64,000 nt of DNA, taken from positions 1-64,000 of the forward strand of contig JAFDZO010000018.1 of the NCBI GenBank assembly GCA_018266845.1, read 5' to 3'. Below the pieces are notes generated by a model. It worked only from the letters and a program-made list of their open reading frames with translations. It had not been told where the DNA came from and did no database searches. The position numbers and the translations under genes were made by a program. Source of the stretch: Bacteroidota bacterium. GTDB lineage: Bacteria > Bacteroidota > Ignavibacteria > Tepidaquicellales > Tepidaquicellaceae. This document shows positions 1 through 6,876 of the stretch, piece by piece. Every line of letters starts with the position of its first letter. Within the stretch, counting starts at the first letter, position 1.

Positions 1-1
1 C

Positions 2-325
2 GGAGCGATAACAATTGACAGCAAAGCAGAAGAATTCATTTTCAGCGGAAAAGGAGTTACAAATATTCCTGCTGAAGTTGTTTCAATGAAAAATCTTAAA
101 GAGCTTGATTTAAGCTGTAACTGCATATCGGAAATTCCTTCAAGTATAAAAAATTTATCTTCTCTTACAAAACTAAATCTAAGCGGAAATAAAATTTACG
201 AACTGCCGGCGGAAATTTCACGATTGAAGTTCTTAAAGGAAATTTATCTGGATAGAGATATATGGCGATTCAGATTAGAGGAAGTGAAAAAACTTACTCA
301 TGCTAGAATTATTTTAGTGGGATAA
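2..325 (+). CDS. Leucine-rich repeat protein, 5'-truncated by the window edge
   Basis: The reading frame is open from base 2, so the gene starts outside the window; the first internal Met (base 86) is not the natural start. The visible 107 residues contain about two bacterial LRR units (leucines spaced as in LKELDLSCN and LTKLNLSGN, each followed by an IPSSI or LPAEI segment), then a charged tail ending at a TAA. LRRs of this kind form a curved solenoid for protein binding. The function cannot be read from the fragment; it could be the C-terminal end of a larger LRR protein. Confidence 0.6.
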   Translation, partial: GAITIDSKAEEFIFSGKGVTNIPAEVVSMKNLKELDLSCNCISEIPSSIKNLSSLTKLNLSGNKIYELPAEISRLKFLKEIYLDRDIWRFRLEEVKKLTHARIILVG

Positions 326-359
326 CCATTGAAAAGGCTGCTGGACGAAATAAAATAGC

Positions 360-383
360 AGAGACGCAATACATTGCGTCTCT
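360..383. repeat. Dispersed palindrome, copy 1
   Basis: Near-perfect inverted repeat, 11-nt arms starting AGAGACGCAAT. A second copy lies at 437-460 with one arm change (GACGCAA to GACACAA), and similar flanks (a following TAYGAA). From memory, similar GAGACGC...GCGTCTC palindromes are dispersed in cyanobacterial genomes; no function is assigned. Confidence 0.6.
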
Positions 384-436
384 ACGAAACCTGATGTTTT
401 TTGATAAATTGGTCTTATTTCTAAGTTAAGAATAGT

Positions 437-460
437 AGAGACACAATACATTGCGTCTCT
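437..460. repeat. Dispersed palindrome, copy 2
   Basis: Second copy of the palindrome at 360-383, differing at one base in the left arm, which turns a G-C pair into a mismatch (A-C). Confidence 0.6.
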
Positions 461-596
461 ATGAACCTATTTTTTAAAGAAACTGTTCTTTTACATTTTT
501 TCAGTATCAAAAGAAAAGTTTACTATCAAATTATAACTTGAAAAAAAATAAACTAAGCTTGAGATATTAGCAGAATAATTGAAAAGTATTAGCTTG

Positions 597-657
597 AAAA
601 AGCACAATTCGCGCCGGAGCTGTTTGTTCCCGCTTTCGGTCTCCGGCTGTGAATTGT
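597..657 (-). terminator. Rho-independent-type terminator after the YWTD propeller gene
   Basis: On the minus strand a long stem pairs ACAATTCACAGCCGGAG with CTCCGGCGCGAATTGT around a loop of about 20 nt, followed directly by GCTTTTTC. It begins about 10 nt past the stop codon of the gene ending at 668. Confidence 0.7.
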
Positions 658-667
658 TATTAAAATC

Positions 668-2068
668 TTATTTCAGAATTACCATTTTTTTTGTATCGGA
701 AAAACTTCCTGCCTTTATTCTGTATATGTAAGTTCCTGAAGAAATTTTAGAAGCATCAAAGGCATATTTGTGATAGCCCGCTTGCAGAGATGAACTTACT
801 ACAGTCGCCACTTCCTTACCGGTCATATCATAAACTTTCAAATCAACAAAAACATTTTGAGGAATTTCAAACTCTATATTTGTAACAGGATTGAACGGGT
901 TCGGATAATTCTGAAGCAAAGAAAACTGATTCGGAATGCCAACACTCACTTCGTTTCCGAGATTGTAATATTTCAGGTTTCCGTTGTAATCAATCTGCTT
1001 TAGTCTATACTGATAGCTTCCGGTCGAAAGGTTTACATCGGTAAATTTATAGTTCAGCAGCTGCTTGCTGTTTCCTGCTCCTGCAATAAACCCTGCATCG
1101 GAAAACTCGCCGCCTGATTTTCTTTGTATATAAAATCCTTTGTTGTTTTCTTCTTTCACTGTTGACCATGAAAGCGTTACTTTATTTCTATCCACAAAAG
1201 AGCTAAAGCCAGCCAGTTCAACAGGCAATGCGGAATTCCAGTTTATGGCAATTCCCTGCGGATAAGGCACACCGGTAATCAATTGTGTCTGCGATGCGCC
1301 GGAAGTGGTTGCGCGTTTTACATCCTGATAAAAGTTATCCGTCCAGTATATTAATGAGTTTAGCGCATCAATAACTATTCCCCTCGGATTTCCTGTAAGC
1401 CCTGTTACCACATCAACTTTTGTAACAGGCAGCGAACTGACATTTCCTTTTTGAATTTTATCAATTCCTGAATCAATCCAGTAGATATTGTTATCCAATG
1501 AATTGAAGGCGATTCCCCAAACCTGATTTAACGATGTAACAACATCTTCAAGCCCGGTGCCGTCAGGATTGCAGCGCATAATTTTTTTTACACCCGCTCC
1601 GTTATCTGCAAAGTAAACTTTATCAGAGGCAGGGTCATAGGCTACATATCCGGGGGAAGTTAAACCAGATACAATTTGAGTTATTGAAGCTCCGCTAAGT
1701 GTGGCGCGAAATAAACTCTTTGACGAGTTATCAGACCAAAACATCCTGTCAGTGGCGCCGTCAATCGCTATTCCTCTGGGAGAAACAAGTCCGTCGAGAG
1801 AGGAAAGTACAGTAGTAACGGCAGAAGAAGTTAAGTTGATTTTTTTAATCCATGAATTTGTAAAATCCGTCCAATACAATTCATCACTCGTTAGATTAAC
1901 AGCAAGAGCATACCCTGAAGATAATCCCGTTAAAACATCGGAAGTAGAGCCTGAGCCGTCTATATTATGGCTTTGAAGCTTTCCCGATGAGCCGTCCGCC
2001 CAGTATAATTTCTGAGCAGAAAGAGGCAGGCAAAGCGCAAGCAGTATTATTGTAAAAAACTTTTTCAT
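668..2068 (-). CDS. Secreted YWTD beta-propeller protein with T9SS sorting domain
   Basis: The 466-residue product starts with a Sec signal peptide (MKKFFTIILLALCLPLSAQ). Residues about 20-280 hold at least five repeats with LDLR class B/YWTD character (LYWADGSSG, LYWTDFTNS, MFWSDNSSK, VYFADNGAG, IYWIDSG, IYWTDNF), giving a six-bladed propeller probably used for binding. A linker with a fibronectin-like element (ELAGFSSFVDRNKVTLSWSTV) leads to the C-terminal sorting domain with QNYPNPFNPVTNIEF and a final KKMVILK. It should be exported through the outer membrane by the type IX system. The ligand is unknown. It lies downstream of, and parallel to, three tail-collar genes. Confidence 0.85.
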   Translation of the reverse strand: MKKFFTIILLALCLPLSAQKLYWADGSSGKLQSHNIDGSGSTSDVLTGLSSGYALAVNLTSDELYWTDFTNSWIKKINLTSSAVTTVLSSLDGLVSPRGIAIDGATDRMFWSDNSSKSLFRATLSGASITQIVSGLTSPGYVAYDPASDKVYFADNGAGVKKIMRCNPDGTGLEDVVTSLNQVWGIAFNSLDNNIYWIDSGIDKIQKGNVSSLPVTKVDVVTGLTGNPRGIVIDALNSLIYWTDNFYQDVKRATTSGASQTQLITGVPYPQGIAINWNSALPVELAGFSSFVDRNKVTLSWSTVKEENNKGFYIQRKSGGEFSDAGFIAGAGNSKQLLNYKFTDVNLSTGSYQYRLKQIDYNGNLKYYNLGNEVSVGIPNQFSLLQNYPNPFNPVTNIEFEIPQNVFVDLKVYDMTGKEVATVVSSSLQAGYHKYAFDASKISSGTYIYRIKAGSFSDTKKMVILK

Positions 2069-2106
2069 AAAATATTTTTTTTAAAATTTTTTCATGTTAA
2101 ACAGAA

Positions 2107-2838
2107 TTAAGGGAAAAAAGGAAAAATACCTTCAACCGCGATAATAAAATTTAGAACCTGATAAGGCATAATGTTCGAGTGCCCGTTCCCGCTGCCCGTA
2201 GCTCCAGTTGCGCCAGAAGGCATTGCAGCATTAGCAGACAAAGCAAAAGCAGATATACCATCGGCATTTTGAGCAATGTAAGCATTATCCGGGCTTGAAG
2301 TTGTTCCTGCGTTTGTATTTACATTTACGTTATGAGAATGAGAGGGAATTTGTGATAAAGTGAGTGAAACGGTTTCCGTTCCTGCAGTTTCTCCCATGAC
2401 GCGATTTGTCAGCCCGGTTCCCTGACCTTTATGAATGGGAACTCTACCTCTAAAATCAGGAAGACCAAATGTAGTAATTCCGTCCCCGCCGTATGTATTT
2501 CCTATAAGTATAAACAAGCTGTTGTAAGAACCTACCGGAAGTATCTGACCATTGCAAGCAGCCCATCCTGGAGGAGCAAAATTAAACCCGACCTTTATGA
2601 TAGAACCTAAATACGGGTCGCTGCCTCCTCTTGGCACGTAATCGTTAATGATTTCCCCGTTTTGTTTTAAGTACATAAACCCTGTTTTCGATTTTACCGA
2701 TTTCAGGTCTTCAATCGTTAGCCCCGAAGCGGCTGCTGAAATTATTCCGGCAGGTTTCAGGAGGAGATTTCTTTTGCTTTTATCTTTAACAGAATTTTCT
2801 TCTGATATATTTTTAATTTTCTTTTTAAAGAAATTCAT
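2107..2838 (-). CDS. Tail-collar / microcystin-dependent-protein-like protein 1
   Basis: The 243-residue product has a basic N-terminus (KSKRNLLLKPAGIISAAASG) that could be a degenerate Tat or Sec leader, then a phage tail-collar domain from about residue 75: DPYLGSIIKVGFNFAPPGWAACNGQ, GNTYGGDGITTFGLPDFRGRVP and a C-terminal HSNIMPYQVLNFIIAVEGIFP. This fold caps phage tail fibres and also occurs in non-phage proteins of the MdpB type. No phage genes are nearby. The middle contains a HSHN motif. It is the last of three tandem paralogues (24 nt after the next one upstream), so it probably shares their transcript. The role is unknown; a surface or fibre-tip role is an inference. Confidence 0.8.
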   Translation of the reverse strand: MNFFKKKIKNISEENSVKDKSKRNLLLKPAGIISAAASGLTIEDLKSVKSKTGFMYLKQNGEIINDYVPRGGSDPYLGSIIKVGFNFAPPGWAACNGQILPVGSYNSLFILIGNTYGGDGITTFGLPDFRGRVPIHKGQGTGLTNRVMGETAGTETVSLTLSQIPSHSHNVNVNTNAGTTSSPDNAYIAQNADGISAFALSANAAMPSGATGATGSGNGHSNIMPYQVLNFIIAVEGIFPFFP

Positions 2839-2862
2839 ATTCGTTAAGAATTATTTTTTTTA

Positions 2863-3570
2863 TTATGTTGATGGATAAATACCTTCTGTTGCAATGCAAT
2901 AATTGACTGTAAGAAACGGCTGCATGTTTGAGTGCGACTGTCCGCCTCCGGCAGCAATAATTGTTCCTGAATTTAACGTTGCATTAGCAGATGTTCCGTA
3001 CGCATTAATCCCGTCAGAATACTTAGACGGAAAACCCATTGAAGGGTCAGGACTATCTCCTTCATCTGAGTTAGCGCTAAAAGAATGAGAATGTGCCGGC
3101 AGATGCGACAAAGCGAGCGTTTCGCTCTCAGTGCCGGCAGTCATGCCAAGCGTATAGTTTGTAAGCCCGGTTCCCTGACCAAAGCCAATAGGAACTCTGC
3201 CTCTCAAATCCGGCAAAGCAAAAGTAGTAACACCATTACCTCCATAAGTTACACCTAATAAAGCAAATAAGTTCTGATAAGAAGCTACAGAAAGTATCTG
3301 CCCATTACATGCGAGATAACCTTGAGGAGCATTAGGAAATGCAAACGCAACAACCTCTCCTATGAAAGGGTCCTGCCCGGCAGAAATACGAAGTCCGTTG
3401 GCTGATTTTTTTTCATCGGATTTATTTTCTTTTGCAAAAAGCTTTCCTGCGCTGAGAAATAATGCAGAGCCTGCAACGGCTTTTAGAGCTTTTGAAATAA
3501 AACCTCTTCTATTATTTTTGTCTGATTTATTTTCCGTGTTACCGGATACTTTATTTGTAAAAAATTTCAT
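2863..3570 (-). CDS. Tail-collar / microcystin-dependent-protein-like protein 2, Tat-like leader
   Basis: The 235-residue product is paralogous to its two neighbours. The N-terminus contains NNRRGFISKALKAVAGSALF, a twin-arginine followed by a hydrophobic stretch and an AxA-like end (GKLFAKE), as in Tat signal peptides. The collar domain follows: DPFIGEVVAFAFPNAPQGYLACNGQ, GVTYGGNGVTTFALPDLRGRVPI, HLPAHSHSF and HSNMQPFLTVNYCIATEGIYP. Export folded through the Tat route would suit a compact, possibly metal-binding collar domain with clustered histidines, but this is inference. It sits 17 nt downstream of the first gene of the trio. Confidence 0.82.
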   Translation of the reverse strand: MKFFTNKVSGNTENKSDKNNRRGFISKALKAVAGSALFLSAGKLFAKENKSDEKKSANGLRISAGQDPFIGEVVAFAFPNAPQGYLACNGQILSVASYQNLFALLGVTYGGNGVTTFALPDLRGRVPIGFGQGTGLTNYTLGMTAGTESETLALSHLPAHSHSFSANSDEGDSPDPSMGFPSKYSDGINAYGTSANATLNSGTIIAAGGGQSHSNMQPFLTVNYCIATEGIYPST

Positions 3571-3587
3571 CTTAATAAATTTTAGTT

Positions 3588-4319
3588 TTAAGGTCTTACA
3601 GGAAATATTCCTGCTTTAGCAATGCAGTAGTGCAAAGCAATAACTGGCTGAATATTATTATGCCCAACACTTCCTCCTGCTGGGGATACAGTTGCGGCGC
3701 TCATTGTTGTGTTTGAAACAGATTTGACAAAATTAAAGCCTTCCTCGTTTTGCGCAATAAACCTGCCGGAAGGATTTGAAGAAGTTCCGGCGCCGGAGTT
3801 TACCAGCACGTTATGGCTATGCGGAGGGAGATTACCTTGATTAAGAGCCACCTTTTCAAAGCCGGCTCTTTCTCCGATACTATAGAAAGAAAGCCCCGGA
3901 CCCGTTCCATAATGAATAGGAGCGCGTCCTCTTAAATCAGGCACACCAAATGTAGTTGTACCGTTGCCTCCGTAGTCGTTGCCTAACAAAGAAAAAAGAG
4001 CTGTATTTGTATTAATGTTTAACAGCTGCCCGTTGCATCGCTCCCATCCGTTAGGGACAAGACTAAATGCAAAACAGGCAAGCTGCCCAAAAAATGGAGT
4101 AGAAGTTCCTTCGGGATTAAAATCACCTGTTACTTCTCCATTCGCTTTGATGTAAACGTAACCTGTTTTGGAATCCATTGCATAGAGGTCATCTAACTTA
4201 GTTAAAATAGTTGCGCCAAAAAGCGCTGCTATAGAATTTCTTAAAAAGCTGCGCCGCGCTTTTTCTTTTTCCTTATCACATAAAGGATTTAGAATTACTT
4301 TTTTCCTGAATAAATTCAT
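3588..4319 (-). CDS. Tail-collar / microcystin-dependent-protein-like protein 3, Tat-like leader
   Basis: First gene of the tandem trio on the minus strand, 243 residues. The leader reads KARRSFLRNSIAALFGATIL, close to the Tat consensus (S/T)RRxFLK. The collar domain runs from about residue 75: TPFFGQLACFAFSLVPNGWERCNGQ, GNDYGGNGTTTFGVPDLRGRAPI, NLPPHSHNV and HNNIQPVIALHYCIAKAGIFP. All three paralogues keep the CNGQ, YGGNG, LPDLRGR and N-x-QP blocks, and diverge in the loop between the HSH motif and the C-terminus, the usual variable and exposed part of collar proteins. Confidence 0.82.
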   Translation of the reverse strand: MNLFRKKVILNPLCDKEKEKARRSFLRNSIAALFGATILTKLDDLYAMDSKTGYVYIKANGEVTGDFNPEGTSTPFFGQLACFAFSLVPNGWERCNGQLLNINTNTALFSLLGNDYGGNGTTTFGVPDLRGRAPIHYGTGPGLSFYSIGERAGFEKVALNQGNLPPHSHNVLVNSGAGTSSNPSGRFIAQNEEGFNFVKSVSNTTMSAATVSPAGGSVGHNNIQPVIALHYCIAKAGIFPVRP

Positions 4320-4666
4320 ACCGGGATTTTAGTTTTTTGAAAATTTGGAATAGAAAAAAATGGAAAACTTTATTCTGTTTTTGGGATAAACGGAATAATA
4401 TGTTGCTTAGGGGGTATATCCTATCTGGCTAGCAATTGGAAATTAAAAAAAGTTTAATTAAAATGAAACTCTTTTTTTTCTTAATACGCAGATTAATACG
4501 CAAATTAATTTGCAGAAGAGTTAAAATTTTTTTTAGGGAAGTTTTGTAATTGTAAAATCGGTAACACACTTACAAGATAAAATTGCAGAAAGTTTTTTTT
4601 AAAATAAGTGAATTTCTTATTTTTTTTCACTAACTTTGTAAAACAGCGAAAGCAAACTTTTAGATT
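4320..4666. other. Divergent intergenic region between collar cluster and small barrel gene
   Basis: AT-rich, no ORF. It includes a short direct repeat TTAATACGCA(G/A)ATTAATACGCAAA near 4491-4512, and a Bacteroidetes-like -7 box at 4631-4638. Promoters for both divergent genes should lie here, but the collar-side promoter was not identified. Confidence 0.5.
4631..4638 (+). promoter_or_regulatory. Bacteroidetes-type -7 element (TAACTTTG)
   Basis: Exact match to the TAnnTTTG box used by Bacteroidetes primary sigma factors, 28 nt before the ATG of the barrel gene. No good TTG box is visible 19-21 nt upstream, so the assignment is tentative. Confidence 0.4.
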
Positions 4667-5359
4667 ATGAAAAAAATAATCACTACTTTAGTAGTTTTGT
4701 TTCTCTTCTCAGGCATTTGCCGGTCTCAGGGACTTTATACATTTGCCGATAAAACAACTACTTTAAGTTTTGCGGGCGGAGTTTATACCCTTAATAACAG
4801 CAGTAACTATGGACCAGTAGGCGAAATTTGCTTATCTATAAACGGAGCATTTGATATTGGAGGAAAGTTTGCTTATAAACAGTATTTCCCCGAACAAAAT
4901 CCCGGACAGGATAATTTTACATCTGAGAATCGCTACATGGCATATATAAACTGGTACATTGTAAAATGCAGCTTGTCAAAAATAAAAGTTTTATTTTCTG
5001 CGGGACTTGAAGGCGCATACAATTCTGATAACCGCGTTACAAATACCATTGGAGCTAATATTTATACTGCAAATTTTAACGGAACATTTGCCATGCGTTT
5101 TGACTTCGTTAAAAAGAATATGTTTATGATTCCAAGCATTCAGCTCGGAACTGAGTTTTACAGAAGATATAACTCTGACGGAGTTACTGAAGTAATGGAT
5201 AAATGGAGCCAGACTGTTTACGGCGTTTCAAGAATCGGCTTTAGCTGGGGATTCGGCATCGGGAAAACTTCCTCGATTGTTACAGACTGGATGCGCACAG
5301 ATAACGGAAGATTCGGCGAAGGATTTGTTGTAACAGGAAGATTTATATTTGGTATGTAA
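4667..5359 (+). CDS. Small outer-membrane beta-barrel-like protein, unknown
   Basis: The 230-residue product has a signal peptide (MKKIITTLVVLFLFSGICRSQ) and alternating hydrophobic/aromatic segments typical of an outer-membrane barrel (for example YMAYINWYIV, FNGTFAMRFDF, VTGRFIFGM). The C-terminus is FIFGM, not the classical terminal Phe. About 8-10 strands would fit. No enzymatic motif is visible and no family could be named with certainty. It is monocistronic, followed by a terminator. Confidence 0.65.
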   Translation: MKKIITTLVVLFLFSGICRSQGLYTFADKTTTLSFAGGVYTLNNSSNYGPVGEICLSINGAFDIGGKFAYKQYFPEQNPGQDNFTSENRYMAYINWYIVKCSLSKIKVLFSAGLEGAYNSDNRVTNTIGANIYTANFNGTFAMRFDFVKKNMFMIPSIQLGTEFYRRYNSDGVTEVMDKWSQTVYGVSRIGFSWGFGIGKTSSIVTDWMRTDNGRFGEGFVVTGRFIFGM

Positions 5360-5385
5360 GAGGATTTTAAAATATAGAGTAAATG

Positions 5386-5416
5386 AAAAGGGAGCTTATG
5401 GCTCCCTTTTTTGTTT
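5386..5416 (+). terminator. Terminator between the barrel gene and ddl
   Basis: Perfect stem AAAAGGGAGC / GCTCCCTTTT around a TTATG loop, followed by TTTGTTT. It is symmetric enough to serve both converging genes. Confidence 0.8.
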
Positions 5417-5426
5417 GGTCAAAAAA

Positions 5427-6533
5427 TTATTTAAAAGTAGTTTTCAGTCTTAACTCACTTTCATATCTTTCAATTGCCAGCTCAATCAAATTGTCTATTA
5501 AATCACTATAAGTGACCCCACTTGCCTCCCAGAGCTTAGGATACATACTGATTTTAGTAAAACCGGGCATAGTATTAATTTCATTTACATAGATTTCATT
5601 CTCATTGGTTACAAAAAAATCTACTCGTGCTAAGCCTTCACACTCCAAAGTTTTAAAAACATTTATTGAAGCTTCCTGTATTTTATAAATCATTTCCCCA
5701 GATAACTTTGCCGGTATTTCAAGCGCAGCTCCGTTTTCATCGATGTACTTTGCTTCATATGAATAGAAATCGTGATTAGAAATTATCTCTCCCGGTACTG
5801 ATGCAACAGGGTTTTCATTTCCCAGAACTGAGCACTCAATCTCACGACCCTTAATAAATTCTTCCAACAAAATTTTTCTATCATATTTAAATGCTTCTTC
5901 AATTGCAGTACTAAATTCTTCTTCAGAATTAACTTTACTGATTCCCACTGAAGAACCCATATTAGCGGGCTTAACAAAAAATGGCAGCCCGATATCCTGA
6001 ACAATGTTGTTAAAATCAGGTATGTGATTTTCCCTTATAGTTAAAAACTTACCTATTTTAATTCCCGCATCACGGAGAAGTCTTTTTGTAACTTCTTTAT
6101 CCATTCCGACAGCAGAACCGAGTACTCCCGCACCCACAAACGGAATCCCTGCAAGCTTTAACATACCTTGTATAGTCCCGTCTTCACCAAAGGGACCGTG
6201 CAATATCGGGAAAGCAACATCGATACTTTTCACTGACTTCTCCTTAATCTTTGTTATTAATGTTCCCTTACTTTCAGGCGCTAAAGTTACTTCATCCGAA
6301 TTTTCGTTATTCAGTTTTATTAATTGGGGGTCGCCCATGTTTAACAAAAATTGTGATTCATCATTCAAAAACCATTTTCCCGTTTTATCAATTCCAATTA
6401 ACACTATCTCATATTTATTTTTATCTAAAGCATCAATTACATTTTTAGCCGACTGCAATGATACTTCATGCTCGGCAGATTTGCCTCCGAAAATAATCCC
6501 TACTTTTATTTTTCCGGGTAATTTGTTCTTCAT
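5427..6533 (-). CDS. ddl: D-alanine--D-alanine ligase (first of two)
   Basis: A 368-residue ATP-grasp ligase making D-Ala-D-Ala for peptidoglycan. Visible family blocks are GGKSAEHEVSLQSAKNV near the N-terminus, HGPFGEDGTIQGMLKLAGIP, VGMDKEVTKRLLRDAGI, the ATP-grasp PANMGSSVGISKV, the omega-loop YSYEAKYID and the metal-site VNEINTMPGFT. The YEAKY loop is that of D-Ala-D-Ala ligases rather than the VanA-type D-Ala-D-Lac ligases. It is monocistronic, bounded by a terminator on the left and the rpoD terminators on the right. A second, shorter Ddl lies at 56.0-57.1 kb. Confidence 0.95.
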   Translation of the reverse strand: MKNKLPGKIKVGIIFGGKSAEHEVSLQSAKNVIDALDKNKYEIVLIGIDKTGKWFLNDESQFLLNMGDPQLIKLNNENSDEVTLAPESKGTLITKIKEKSVKSIDVAFPILHGPFGEDGTIQGMLKLAGIPFVGAGVLGSAVGMDKEVTKRLLRDAGIKIGKFLTIRENHIPDFNNIVQDIGLPFFVKPANMGSSVGISKVNSEEEFSTAIEEAFKYDRKILLEEFIKGREIECSVLGNENPVASVPGEIISNHDFYSYEAKYIDENGAALEIPAKLSGEMIYKIQEASINVFKTLECEGLARVDFFVTNENEIYVNEINTMPGFTKISMYPKLWEASGVTYSDLIDNLIELAIERYESELRLKTTFK

Positions 6534-6578
6534 TAACTAATTTGAATTTTTATGTTTCACAAACATAATTAATAAATA

Positions 6579-6618
6579 AAAACAAAAAACCCGAAATTGT
6601 TTTCACAATTTCGGGTTT
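6579..6618 (-). terminator. Second copy of the rpoD terminator
   Basis: Stem AACCCGAAATTG / CAATTTCGGGTT with a TTTTCA loop (plus-strand reading), with the T-rich tail on its low-coordinate side, so it terminates minus-strand transcription. It is nearly identical to 6791-6830, suggesting the region was duplicated. Confidence 0.75.
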
Positions 6619-6625
6619 AACTTTG

Positions 6626-6651
6626 CGTTACGACGCGGGAGCGTCGTAACG
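6626..6651. repeat. Short dispersed hairpin, GTTACGA family
   Basis: Perfect 11-bp stem CGTTACGACGC / GCGTCGTAACG with a GGGA loop. Relatives lie at 6845-6870, 27417-27439 and 55594-55619. Confidence 0.65.
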
Positions 6652-6660
6652 AGAATTATT

Positions 6661-6764
6661 AAATTCCTCCCTTGAGGGAGGTGGCTCGCAAAGGCGAGAC
6701 GGTGGGTGTCCGTTCAAACACCCCTCCCGACCTAAAGGTCGTACTCCCCTCAAGGGGAGAATTT
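6661..6764 (+). repeat. Multi-hairpin dispersed repeat, copy 1
   Basis: About 104 nt made of consecutive hairpins: CCTCCC/GGGAGG, GGCTCGC/GGCGAGAC, a GGGTGT/ACACCC stem, GACC/GGTC and CTCCCC/GGGGAG. Copies lie at 55166-55271 (same orientation) and 57115-57218 (inverted). Stems are kept by paired base changes between copies. No ORF is present. Confidence 0.75.
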
Positions 6765-6790
6765 CATTCTTGTTTAACTTAAACATACTG

Positions 6791-6830
6791 AAAACAAAAA
6801 ACCCGAAATCGTTTTCACAATTTCGGGTTC
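6791..6830 (-). terminator. Terminator of rpoD
   Basis: On the minus strand a stem AACCCGAAAT / ATTTCGGGTT is followed by TTTTGTTTTC, about 50 nt past the rpoD stop. Confidence 0.8.
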
Positions 6831-6844
6831 ATTTTATATACTCT

Positions 6845-6870
6845 CGTTCCGATGCTCCAGCTTCGGAACG
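6845..6870. repeat. Short dispersed hairpin, GTTCCGA variant
   Basis: Arms CGTTCCGATGC / GCTTCGGAACG with a TCCA loop (one G-T-type position). It differs from the 6626-6651 copy by a paired A-T to C-G change, so the stem is kept. Confidence 0.6.
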
Positions 6871-6876
6871 TAAATT

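Larger units (their letters stand above)
326..667. other. Intergenic region with two near-identical palindromes and a terminator
   Basis: No coding potential is evident. It holds two 24-nt palindromes (360-383 and 437-460), both of the form AGAGACRCAAT-AC-ATTGCGTCTCT and followed by TACGAA or TATGAA, about 77 nt apart. A long hairpin at 605-655 acts as the terminator of the minus-strand gene to the right. Confidence 0.6.
6534..6876. other. Spacer between rpoD and ddl built of repeats and two terminators
   Basis: No gene. From right to left on the minus strand it holds a GTTCCGA-type hairpin (6845-6870), the rpoD terminator (6791-6830), a 104-nt multi-hairpin dispersed repeat (6661-6764), a GTTACGA-type hairpin (6626-6651) and a second, nearly identical terminator (6579-6618). 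Confidence 0.75.

Noticed and set aside
2107-4319. Prophage or contractile-injection remnant
   Set aside because: Only collar-domain genes occur; no tail, capsid, baseplate, integrase or lysis genes are in the window.
5427-6533. VanA-type resistance ligase
   Set aside because: The omega loop (YSYEAKY) is that of D-Ala-D-Ala ligases, and vanH/vanX are absent.
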